This document shows, piece by piece, positions 1 to 7,095 of a stretch of DNA of 45,892 bases. Position numbers and translations under genes: made by a program. Under the pieces are notes generated by a model that saw only the letters and a list, made by a program, of their open reading frames with translations, was not told where the DNA came from and ran no database searches. Within the stretch, counting starts at the first letter, position 1. The number at the start of each line of letters is the position of its first letter. This DNA comes from an uncultured Nostocoides sp. Lineage in GTDB: Bacteria; Actinomycetota; Actinomycetes; Actinomycetales; Dermatophilaceae. Location: positions 1 to 45,892 of the forward strand of contig CALCXF010000103.1 in NCBI GenBank assembly GCA_937907685.1, given 5' to 3'.

Positions 1-177
1 CAGCAGGTCCGTCTCCCGGGTGCCGGGAGATCCCCCACGGATCTCGACCCCCCCGACCGTTCCGGAGGGAGGCAGCACGACGGTGACGCCGGTCAGCCAT
101 CCGGGCTCCTCCCGGGTCGCGTGACCGACCCGGATGCCCGGGACGTCGGTGATGGCGTTCGTCGGCCCGGGCTGCAC
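1..177 (-). CDS. P1 family peptidase (S58/DmpA-type), 5' end only
   Basis: Fifty-nine N-terminal codons of a leftward gene cut by the window edge. From the GTG at 177 the frame reads NAITDVPGIRVGHAT (residues 7-21), then LTGVTVVLPPSGTVGG and RGGSPGTRETDLL. This is the conserved N-terminus of P1/S58 N-terminal-nucleophile aminopeptidases (DmpA, NylC and relatives), which are made as a precursor and self-cleave further downstream. The cleavage and catalytic region lies outside the window, so activity cannot be judged. No ATG lies in frame upstream, which is why GTG is chosen; the ribosome site is weak. It follows the DHA2 transporter gene on the same strand, but a long hairpin separates the two, so they are probably separate transcripts. 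Confidence 0.8.
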   Translation of the reverse strand, partial: MQPGPTNAITDVPGIRVGHATREEPGWLTGVTVVLPPSGTVGGVEIRGGSPGTRETDLL

Positions 178-190
178 TGGCCCAGCATGA

Positions 191-225
191 CGGATGCCGG
201 TCCCGCGGGGGCGGGCCGGCATCCG
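191..225. terminator. Hairpin between transporter and peptidase genes
   Basis: Perfect 10-bp inverted repeat CGGATGCCGG (191-200) / CCGGCATCCG (216-225), continued inward after one unpaired T by CCCGC (202-206) / GCGGG (211-215) around a GGGG loop, about 15 bp of stem in all. It sits 18 bp past the stop of the leftward DHA2 gene. There is no U-tract, as is common for actinobacterial terminators. The outer arms use the GATGCCG word that is over-represented in this window. Confidence 0.7.
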
Positions 226-242
226 GTCGAGGCGCTACGGCC

Positions 243-1868
243 TCAGTGCAGCACGACGGCAGGCGCGACGTCATCGGCGTCGGCGTCGTCGAGCAGGTGT
301 GACTCCTCGTGCTTGCGCGGCAGGAAGAACGCCGGGACCAGCGTCAGGGTGAGCAGCACGGCAGCCACCCAGAAGGTCGTGCTGAACGCCGCGGCCATGG
401 CCTCGTGGACCGCCAGCATGAGTGCCTCCTGGCCTCTCGCGAGCAGTTCGGCGACCTGCGGGAACTGGGCGGCGATGGCGCCCAGCCTCTCGGGGTCGGT
501 GACGCCGGCCGAGGCCTCGTTGAAGGCCTGGGACGCCTTGAGCAGGGGATCGTCCTTGAGGCCGGTGGTGAGCACGACGGACATGATGGCAACGCCGATC
601 GACGACGCGATCTGCTGGGTGATGTTGAGCAGCGTCGACCCGCGCGCGACGTCGTGCGACTTGAGCGTCTTCAGCGCCGATGTCATCAGCGGCATCATCG
701 TGGCGCCCATGCCGAGACCCATGATGAACAGCACCGGCAGGATGAAGGTGTAGGGCGTCGTCGCGGTGAGCGTGGTCAACGCGTACATGCCACCGATGAT
801 GAGCACGAGGCCGAAGGGCACGATGCGGCCGACCGGGAGCTTGTCCATCAGCGCGCCGGCGATCGGCATCGTGATCATGGCACCGAACCCTTGGACAGCC
901 ATGAGCCAGCCGGCCTCGAGCGCGCTCTCACCCCGGACCTGCTGGAAGTAGGTCGGCACGAGGAGCAGCCCGCCGAAGAAGGCGGCCGCAAAGAGGAACA
1001 TCGTGATGATCGAGACCGTGAGGTTCCGGTTCCGGAAGAGCCGCAGGTCGAGCAGCGGGTGGACCGGCCGGAAGCTCCAGAAGACGAAACCGATCACCAT
1101 GAGCAGCCCGATGGTGCCGGGGATGATGACCTTGGGCGAGAAGAAGGTGCCCTCACCCGGGATCGACGAGATGCCGTAGAGGAACAGCGCGAGACCCGGG
1201 GACATCAGCGCCATGCCGATCCAGTCGAACGACTCCGAGGGCTGGGGGCGGTCGGACGCGAGCACCTTCAGGGCGTAGACGAGCGCGACGGCGCCGATCG
1301 GCACGTTGATGAGGAAGATCCAGTGCCACGAGTAGTTCTCGATGAGCCAGCCGCCGAGGATCGGGCCGAAGATGGGGCCGAGGAGCATCGGCACCCCGAG
1401 GATCGCCATGAGGCGGCCCATGCGGGCCGGACCCGCGGCCCGCGTCATGATCGTCATGCCGAGCGGCATGAGCATGCCGCCACCGAGGCCCTGCAAGGTG
1501 CGGAAGCCGATGAGCATGCCGATCGAGGTCGCCATGGCGCACAGCGCCGAGCCCAGGGTGAAGAGGAGGAGCGCCACCATGTAGAGGCGCTTGGTGCCGA
1601 AGCGGTCGGCGGCCCAGCCCGTCAGGGGGATGACGGTCGCGAGGGCCAGCGTGTACGCGGTGACCGTCCAGGCCACGGTCGAGTAGGGCAGGGGCTCACC
1701 TGGCGTCCCGAACTCGACCTGGAAGGTCGGGAGCGCCACGTTGACGACGGTGATGTCGAGGATCGACATGATCGCGCCGAGGACGACGACACCGGCGATC
1801 TTGAGGACGGCACCGTCGATCTTGTCGGGATACTGCGGTGGCGCGGCAGGCGCTGAAGTGGTGGTCAC
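243..1868 (-). CDS. DHA2 family MFS transporter (EmrB/QacA-type drug:H+ antiporter)
   Basis: A 541-residue integral membrane protein with the pattern of 14-TMS DHA2 antiporters, which expel drugs or metabolites in exchange for protons. Visible family motifs are LDITVVNVALP (37-47, DHA2 motif D1), GWAADRFGTKR (84-94, motif A), RTLQGLGGG (123-131, motif B) and GVPMLLGPIFGPILGGW (158-174, motif C, the antiporter signature). The C-terminus is acidic. The open frame continues upstream to 2015, but that extension is not family-like; the GTG at 1868 has GGAG about 7 nt upstream and gives the expected short hydrophilic N-terminus. The substrate cannot be told from sequence. It is divergent from guaB3 across a 258-bp gap holding a palindrome. 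No TetR or MarR regulator gene lies nearby. Confidence 0.93.
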   Translation of the reverse strand: MTTTSAPAAPPQYPDKIDGAVLKIAGVVVLGAIMSILDITVVNVALPTFQVEFGTPGEPLPYSTVAWTVTAYTLALATVIPLTGWAADRFGTKRLYMVALLLFTLGSALCAMATSIGMLIGFRTLQGLGGGMLMPLGMTIMTRAAGPARMGRLMAILGVPMLLGPIFGPILGGWLIENYSWHWIFLINVPIGAVALVYALKVLASDRPQPSESFDWIGMALMSPGLALFLYGISSIPGEGTFFSPKVIIPGTIGLLMVIGFVFWSFRPVHPLLDLRLFRNRNLTVSIITMFLFAAAFFGGLLLVPTYFQQVRGESALEAGWLMAVQGFGAMITMPIAGALMDKLPVGRIVPFGLVLIIGGMYALTTLTATTPYTFILPVLFIMGLGMGATMMPLMTSALKTLKSHDVARGSTLLNITQQIASSIGVAIMSVVLTTGLKDDPLLKASQAFNEASAGVTDPERLGAIAAQFPQVAELLARGQEALMLAVHEAMAAAFSTTFWVAAVLLTLTLVPAFFLPRKHEESHLLDDADADDVAPAVVLH

Positions 1869-1984
1869 GTGGGGCTCCAGGTGAGGTCGGCGGATGGGCG
1901 GTCCCGCGTCGGGATGGGAAGTCGTCCACCCGGCGCGGAGGGTGGCGACGCTGCCGGGGGAGAGTCTGCCGCAGGGCACCGACA

Positions 1985-2006
1985 GGGCGGAAACGGTTTC
2001 CCGCCC
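1985..2006. promoter_or_regulatory. Palindromic operator candidate between DHA2 gene and guaB3
   Basis: GGAAAC-G-GTTTCC (1989-2001) is a perfect 6-bp dyad around one base, embedded in GGGC...GCCC flanks that extend the symmetry. It lies in the 258-bp divergent gap, about 120 bp upstream of the DHA2 start and 126 bp upstream of guaB3. Position and symmetry suit a repressor site. The rest of the gap (1869-1984, 2007-2114) shows nothing I can name. Confidence 0.4.
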
Positions 2007-2114
2007 CACCGGCATTCCCGCGCCGCTCCCGGCGAACAGCCCAGCGCCGGCACTCTGTCCGGTGAGGAGCCGTCATGGAGAGAGGGGTGGCCGGGTGGGA
2101 GCAGGGCCCGTCGG

Positions 2115-2120
2115 TAGGCT
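2115..2120 (+). promoter_or_regulatory. -10 box of leaderless guaB3 promoter
   Basis: TAGGCT ends 6 nt before the GTG at 2127, so transcription should begin at or next to the start codon. No Shine-Dalgarno sequence is needed for this start. Confidence 0.55.
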
Positions 2121-2126
2121 GCGCGC

Positions 2127-3248
2127 GTGACCGAGATCGAGATCGGCCGTGGCAAGCGCGGCCGCCGGGCGTACTCCTTCGACGACATCGCCATCGTGCC
2201 GTCGCGGCGGACGCGCGACCCCGAGGAGGTCTCCGTCGGGTGGCAGATCGACGCCTACCACTTCGACATCCCCTTCATCGCCGCCCCGATGGACTCCGTC
2301 ATGGCGCCGCAGAGCGCGATCGCGCTCGGCAAGCTCGGTGGCCTTCCCGTCCTGGACCTCGAGGGCCTGTGGACGCGCTACGAGGACCCGGCTCCGTTCC
2401 TCGCCGAGATCGCCACCCTCGACCCGGCCCTGGCGACGACCCGCATGCAGGAGATCTACCGGGCCGACATCCAGCCGGAGCTGGTGACCGAGCGGTTGCG
2501 CGAGGTCCGCGACGCCGGGGTGACGGTGGCCGGCGCGCTCACCCCGCAGCGCACCCAGCAGCTGTGGAAGACGGTCGTCGACGCGGGCGTCGACCTCTTC
2601 CTCATCCGGGGGACGACCGTCTCGGCGGAGCACGTCTCCGGCCGGGCCGAGCCGCTCAACCTCAAGCGCTTCATCTACGAGCTGGACGTCCCGGTCATCG
2701 TCGGCGGGGCGGCGTCCTATGCCGCTGCGCTGCACCTCATGCGCACGGGTGCCGCCGGCGTCCTCGTGGGGTTCGGCGGCGGCGCCGCCCACACGACGCG
2801 ACGCACGCTCGGCATCCACGCCCCGATGGCCTCGGCGATCGCCGACGTCGCGGCCGCGCGCCGGGACTACCTCGACGAGTCCGGGGGTCGCTACGTCCAC
2901 GTCATCGCCGACGGCGGGGCCGGCACGAGCGGCGACGTCGTCAAGGCCATCGCCTGCGGGGCCGACGCCGTGATGCTCGGCGCCGCCCTGGCTCGGGCGA
3001 CCGAGGCTCCCGGCCGTGGGTTCCACTGGGGGTCCGAGGCGCACCACCCGGAGCTCCCCCGAGGCGAACGGGTGGAGGTGGGAGCGGTCGCCGGGCTCGA
3101 GGAGATCCTCTTCGGCCCGAGTCGGGTCGCCGACGGCACGACGAACCTCGTGGGGGCCCTGCGGCGGGCGATGGCGACCTCCGGCTACCTCGACCTCAAG
3201 GAGTTCCAGCGCGTCGAGGTCGTCGTCGCGCCCTACCAGCGCAGCTGA
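2127..3248 (+). CDS. guaB3: GuaB3 family IMP dehydrogenase-related protein
   Basis: A 373-residue TIM-barrel protein of the actinobacterial GuaB3 family. It is shorter than true IMP dehydrogenase (about 500 aa) and lacks CBS domains. Recognisable parts are FIAAPMDSVM (50-59), LFLIRGTTVSAEHVSG (157-172), VGFGGGAAHTTR (214-225), VIADGGAGTSGD (259-270) and a C-terminus ending KEFQRVEVVVAPYQRS. The loop at 214-225 aligns with the IMPDH GxGxGSxCTTR loop, with His222 where IMPDH has its catalytic Cys; classical IMPDH chemistry is therefore unlikely. GMP-reductase activity has been reported for some GuaB3 proteins, to my recollection; that activity here is inference. The GTG start is set by the leaderless -10 box. 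guaA lies downstream at 14263. Confidence 0.92.
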   Translation: MTEIEIGRGKRGRRAYSFDDIAIVPSRRTRDPEEVSVGWQIDAYHFDIPFIAAPMDSVMAPQSAIALGKLGGLPVLDLEGLWTRYEDPAPFLAEIATLDPALATTRMQEIYRADIQPELVTERLREVRDAGVTVAGALTPQRTQQLWKTVVDAGVDLFLIRGTTVSAEHVSGRAEPLNLKRFIYELDVPVIVGGAASYAAALHLMRTGAAGVLVGFGGGAAHTTRRTLGIHAPMASAIADVAAARRDYLDESGGRYVHVIADGGAGTSGDVVKAIACGADAVMLGAALARATEAPGRGFHWGSEAHHPELPRGERVEVGAVAGLEEILFGPSRVADGTTNLVGALRRAMATSGYLDLKEFQRVEVVVAPYQRS

Positions 3249-3319
3249 CGCGGAGAGTGACGGCGCCCCCGTGACGGGTTCGGGTCCGCCTGATGGGTCC
3301 GGCGGGTGACAGCGGGACT

Positions 3320-3325
3320 TACGCT
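3320..3325 (+). promoter_or_regulatory. -10 box of leaderless aldehyde dehydrogenase promoter
   Basis: TACGCT ends 6 nt before the ATG at 3332. This favours that ATG over the in-frame GTG at 3329 and the longer open frame from 3293. Confidence 0.5.
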
Positions 3326-3331
3326 TCAGTG

Positions 3332-4921
3332 ATGCCCGACGTCGTCGCCGACCCAGAGACCGATCCCCTCGCCACGTATGCCGTCGACCCTGGGCGGGTA
3401 CGCGCCCTCACCTCGCGGGTCGTCGCCTCCGGTGAGGCCGGCGAGATGCGGACCTCGACGCCCTTGACCGGTGCTCCGCTCGCCGTCCTCCCGGTGTCCG
3501 GCATCCGCGACGTCGAGGTGGCGGTCCAGGCGGCCCGCGTCGCCCAGCGGGCCTGGGCCGCCGTCCCGGTCGCCGAGCGGGCTGCGGTGCTGCTGCGGGT
3601 GCACGACCTGCTCCTGGGGCGGCAGCCGGAGCTCCTGGACCTCGTCCAGCTCGAGTCCGGCAAGACCCGGGCACAGGCGTTCGAGGAGCTCGGCGACTGC
3701 GCCGTGGTGGCCCGTCACTACGCCCGCCGGGGCCCGGGCCTCCTGCGGGACGTCAACCACGTCGGCATCGTGCCCCTTCTCTCCCGGGCGGTCGAGCACC
3801 ACCGCCCGCGGGGGGTCGTCGGCATCGTCTCGCCGTGGAACTACCCCTTGAGCCTGGCCGTCAGCGATGCACTTCCGGCCCTCCTCGCGGGGAACGCCGT
3901 GGTGGTGCGACCCGACCCCCAGGGGTCCCTGACCGCCCTGGCGGCGGTCGAGCTCATGGTCGGGGCCGGCGTGCCCGACGGCCTGCTGCAGGTGGTCCTC
4001 GGCCCCGGCGAGCCCACCGGCCAGGCCGTGGTCGACCGCGTCGACTACGTCTGCTTCACCGGCTCCACGACCACCGGTCGCCGGGTCGCCCAGTCCGCGG
4101 CGCGGCGGCTGGTCGGCGCCAGCCTCGAGCTCGGCGGCAAGAACACGCTCTATGTCGCCGACGACGCCGACCTGCGGCGCGCCGTCGCCGGTGCGGTCAA
4201 GGGGTGCTTCACCGCTGCGGGGCAGCTGTGCATCAGCGCCGAGCGGGTCGCCGTCCACGAGGCGGTGTACGACGAGTTCGTCCCCCGCTTCGTGGATGCG
4301 GTGTCCCGGATGCGCCTGTCCACGGGCCTGCACTGGGGCGCCGACATGGGCAGCCTCGTGAGCGAGGACCAGAAGCGACGGGTCCTGGACCACATCGAGG
4401 ATGCCGTCGCCAAGGGCGCCCGGGTCCTCACCGGCGGGAGCGCCCGCCCGGACGTCGGCCCGCTCGTCGTCGAGCCCACGGTGCTCGAGGGGGTGACCTC
4501 CGCGATGTCGTGCCGCGACGAGGAGACCTTCGGGCCGGTGGTCGCCCTCTACCGCGTCGCCTCCGACGACGAGGCGGTACGCCTGGCCAACGACACGGAG
4601 TACGGCCTCAACGCGTCCGTGTGGACCCGGGACGTCCGCCGCGGCCGGGAGATCGCCGCACGGATCCAGGCCGGGACGGTCAACGTCAACGACGGGTACG
4701 CGGCGGCGTGGGGCAGTGTCGCCGCGCCGATGGGAGGGATGAAGTCGTCGGGCCTCGGTCGACGGCACGGGCGTGAAGGCCTCCTCAAGTACACCGAGAC
4801 CCAGAACGTCACGGCCCAGCACGTGCACGGCATCGTGCCGCTGCCCGGGATGTCGGACGAGCGGTTCGCCCGGGTGATGACCCGGGCCCTGAGGATCCTC
4901 AAGGCGGTGCGCCTCCCGTGA
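3332..4921 (+). CDS. NAD(P)+-dependent aldehyde dehydrogenase, succinic-semialdehyde type
   Basis: A 529-residue cytosolic ALDH-superfamily enzyme that oxidises an aldehyde to its acid through a covalent thioester. Glu266 (in LELGGKN) and Cys300 (in AAGQLCIS) are spaced as in canonical ALDHs. Also visible are the NAD-binding GIVSPWNYPLSL, FTGSTTTGR and EETFGPV motifs. Overall it resembles actinobacterial succinate-semialdehyde dehydrogenases (GabD2-like), but the substrate is not proven. The stop overlaps the GTG of the next gene by 4 bp, so the two are translationally coupled. The ALDH plus GMC oxidoreductase pair suggests consecutive oxidation of an alcohol to an acid, which is inference. 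Confidence 0.9.
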   Translation: MPDVVADPETDPLATYAVDPGRVRALTSRVVASGEAGEMRTSTPLTGAPLAVLPVSGIRDVEVAVQAARVAQRAWAAVPVAERAAVLLRVHDLLLGRQPELLDLVQLESGKTRAQAFEELGDCAVVARHYARRGPGLLRDVNHVGIVPLLSRAVEHHRPRGVVGIVSPWNYPLSLAVSDALPALLAGNAVVVRPDPQGSLTALAAVELMVGAGVPDGLLQVVLGPGEPTGQAVVDRVDYVCFTGSTTTGRRVAQSAARRLVGASLELGGKNTLYVADDADLRRAVAGAVKGCFTAAGQLCISAERVAVHEAVYDEFVPRFVDAVSRMRLSTGLHWGADMGSLVSEDQKRRVLDHIEDAVAKGARVLTGGSARPDVGPLVVEPTVLEGVTSAMSCRDEETFGPVVALYRVASDDEAVRLANDTEYGLNASVWTRDVRRGREIAARIQAGTVNVNDGYAAAWGSVAAPMGGMKSSGLGRRHGREGLLKYTETQNVTAQHVHGIVPLPGMSDERFARVMTRALRILKAVRLP

Positions 4922-6744
4922 CCGAGCCGACGGACGTCGACGTCGACGTCGACGTCGTCGTCGTCGGATCCGGCTTCGGTGGCTCGGTGTCGGCACTGCG
5001 GCTCGCGGAGAAGGGATACCGGGTGCTGGTCCTCGAGGCCGGGCGCCGGTTCGAGGACGAGGACTTCGCGAGGACGTCGTGGGACCTGCGCCGGTTCCTG
5101 TGGGCGCCCAGGCTCGGGCTGTACGGCATCCAGCGCATCCACCGGCTCGACGACGTCCTCATCCTCGCCGGGGCGGGCGTCGGCGGCGGCTCACTCAACT
5201 ACGCCTGCACGCTCTACGTGCCGCCGGCCCCGTTCTACCGCGACCCGCAGTGGGGCGAGATCACCGACTGGCAGGCCGAGCTCGCGCCGCACTACGCGAC
5301 GGCGTCGACGATGCTCGGCGTCGTGACCAACCCGTGCGAGGGGCCGGTCGAGCAGGTCATGCGACGGACGGCGGAGGACCTCGGTGTGGGTGACACCTTC
5401 CGCAAGACCCCCGTCGGCATCTACTTCGGGCCCCCCGGCCAGCGGGTTCCCGACCCCTACTTCGGCGGTGCAGGTCCGGACCGGTCCGGCTGCACCCAGT
5501 GCGGGAACTGCATGGTCGGTTGCCGGGTCGGAGCGAAGAACACGCTCGTGAAGAACTACCTCGCCCTGGCCGAGCGGCTCGGCGTGGTCGTGGAGCCCAT
5601 GCGCACCGTGACGCGCCTCGGCGTGGTGCCCGGGACCGGTGAGCCGGACGGCCGAGGCGAGGTGTACCGCGTCCTCCACGAGCGGACGGGACCACGCGGC
5701 GGACGGGAGGCCCGCGTGACGACCGCCCGGCACGTCGTCGTGGCCGCGGGGACCTGGGGCACCCAGCAGCTGCTCCACGCGATGAAGGACGAGGGGGAGC
5801 TCCCGCGGATCTCGGACCGGCTCGGCCACCTCACCCGCACCAACTCCGAGGCCCTCCTCGGCGCCACGACCGTCTCCCTGCCGAAGGTCGCGGACCTCAC
5901 GCGGGGGGCCGCGATCACCTCCTCCTTCCATCCCGACGACGTGACCCACGTGGAGAACTGCCGGTACGGCAAGGGGTCCAACGCCATGGCGCTGCTTGCC
6001 GGTGTGCGAGTACCGCGGGACACCGGCCGCTCGCGGCTCATGCAGGCGCTCGTCGAGCTCGTCCGGCATCCCCGCGACCTGCGTGCCGTGGGGCTCAACG
6101 CCTACCGGTGGAGCGAGCGCACCGTCGTCGGTCTCGTCATGCAGACCCGGGACAACAGCCTGCGCACGTACCGCCGGAAGGGCCTCCTCGGTAGAGCCCG
6201 GCTCAGGTCCGCCCCCGGCCACGGAGAGCCGTGTCCCACGTACATCGAGGTCGGCCACACGGCGATGGAGCGCCTTGCTGCCCGGCTCGAGGAGGAGACC
6301 GGCGTCCGGGCGGTGCCCGGCGCCTCCCTGGGTGAGGTGCTGGACCGACCCATGACGGCGCACTTCATCGGAGGCGCGGTGATCGGCGCGGATCCCGAGC
6401 GTGGCGTGCTGGACCCGTACCTCCGGGTCTGGGGCCACCCGGGCCTCTCCGTCGTCGACGGCGCCGCCGTGTCGGCCAACCTCGGGGTCAACCCGGCGCT
6501 GTCGATCACGGCCCAGGCCGAGCGGGCGATGTCGCTGTGGCCCAACCGCGGCGAGGCGGACCTCCGTCCGTCGCAGGCCGAGCCGTATGCCGTGCTGGCA
6601 GCCGTGCCGCCGCGGCAGCCGGCCGTCCCGGGCCTGTTGCGCGTGCAGGTGCTGCGGCCCTCCCCCCAGGGCGTCGTCGAGGGGGCCGGAGCCGGCTCCG
6701 CACACCACGTGGTGTCGGTGGCCGGCGTGACGATGGAGCCATGA
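4918..6744 (+). CDS. GMC family oxidoreductase, cholesterol-oxidase-like (ChoD-type)
   Basis: A 608-residue FAD enzyme. Its Rossmann dinucleotide motif GSGFGG is at 17-22, followed by VLVLEAGRRF. LAGAGVGGGSLNYACTLYVP is the GMC/cholesterol-oxidase flavin region. An unusual CxxCxxCxxxC cluster (Cys192, 195, 198, 202) looks able to bind an iron-sulfur cluster and is seen in ChoD-type relatives. The C-terminus has AHFIGGAVIG and NLGVNPALSITAQAE. In Mycobacterium tuberculosis choD follows guaB3, so the linkage here is conserved context; a sterol substrate is not implied. The GTG start overlaps the ALDH stop (GTGA). Residues 6-13 come from a GACGTC tandem repeat just ahead of the FAD motif. Confidence 0.88.
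   Translation: MTEPTDVDVDVDVVVVGSGFGGSVSALRLAEKGYRVLVLEAGRRFEDEDFARTSWDLRRFLWAPRLGLYGIQRIHRLDDVLILAGAGVGGGSLNYACTLYVPPAPFYRDPQWGEITDWQAELAPHYATASTMLGVVTNPCEGPVEQVMRRTAEDLGVGDTFRKTPVGIYFGPPGQRVPDPYFGGAGPDRSGCTQCGNCMVGCRVGAKNTLVKNYLALAERLGVVVEPMRTVTRLGVVPGTGEPDGRGEVYRVLHERTGPRGGREARVTTARHVVVAAGTWGTQQLLHAMKDEGELPRISDRLGHLTRTNSEALLGATTVSLPKVADLTRGAAITSSFHPDDVTHVENCRYGKGSNAMALLAGVRVPRDTGRSRLMQALVELVRHPRDLRAVGLNAYRWSERTVVGLVMQTRDNSLRTYRRKGLLGRARLRSAPGHGEPCPTYIEVGHTAMERLAARLEEETGVRAVPGASLGEVLDRPMTAHFIGGAVIGADPERGVLDPYLRVWGHPGLSVVDGAAVSANLGVNPALSITAQAERAMSLWPNRGEADLRPSQAEPYAVLAAVPPRQPAVPGLLRVQVLRPSPQGVVEGAGAGSAHHVVSVAGVTMEP
4933..4965 (+). repeat. In-frame GACGTC tandem repeat
   Basis: Four perfect tandem copies of the self-complementary hexamer GACGTC (4933-4956) are followed by three GTC triplets. 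They encode alternating Asp-Val and then a Val run just before the FAD-binding glycines. Gain or loss of a hexamer keeps the frame. Confidence 0.75.
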
Positions 6745-7052
6745 GCGGGGTGACGACGCGGGCCTGGTCCTTCACGGCACCCGTCTGGCGGTGGAAGGAG
6801 GGGTCCTGGCGGTTCGTCACGGTGCCCGAGGACGTCAGCGACGAGGTCGACGAGGCCGTCGGTGACGCGACCGGAGGGTTCGGCTCCGTGCGCGTCGAGG
6901 TGACCGTCGGGTCGTCGGTGTGGCGCACCTCGCTCTTCCCCTCGACGAGCGAGGGGGCGTTCGTGCTGCCGGTGAAGAAGGCGGTGCGCGACGCTGAGGG
7001 ACTCGACGACGACGCCCCTGCCGAGGTGACGATCCGTCTCGTCGACCGCTGA
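6741..7052 (+). CDS. DUF1905 domain protein
   Basis: A 103-residue protein with the DUF1905 pattern: GSWRFVTVPEDVSDEVDEAV near the start, VTVGSSVWRTSLFPS in the middle, and GAFVLPVKKAVRDAEGLDDD near the end, closing on a short acidic beta strand. The biochemical function of DUF1905 is unknown. The ATG overlaps the stop of the GMC gene by four bases (ATGA), so this is the last gene of the guaB3-ALDH-GMC run. Its stop faces the stop of the leftward ABC operon 43 bp away, with only a weak GCGCCC/GGGCGC inverted repeat in the gap. Confidence 0.85.
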   Translation: MSGVTTRAWSFTAPVWRWKEGSWRFVTVPEDVSDEVDEAVGDATGGFGSVRVEVTVGSSVWRTSLFPSTSEGAFVLPVKKAVRDAEGLDDDAPAEVTIRLVDR

Positions 7053-7095
7053 CTCGCGCCCAGCCGCAGCAGTGTTCGCGATCCGGGCGCACGCC

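Noticed and set aside
2127-3248. True IMP dehydrogenase guaB
   Set aside because: Too short, no CBS domains, and His replaces the catalytic Cys; the C-terminus is that of GuaB3.
4918-6744. Genuine cholesterol oxidase
   Set aside because: Family membership is clear but this ChoD-type branch is present in organisms that do not use sterols. Substrate left open.
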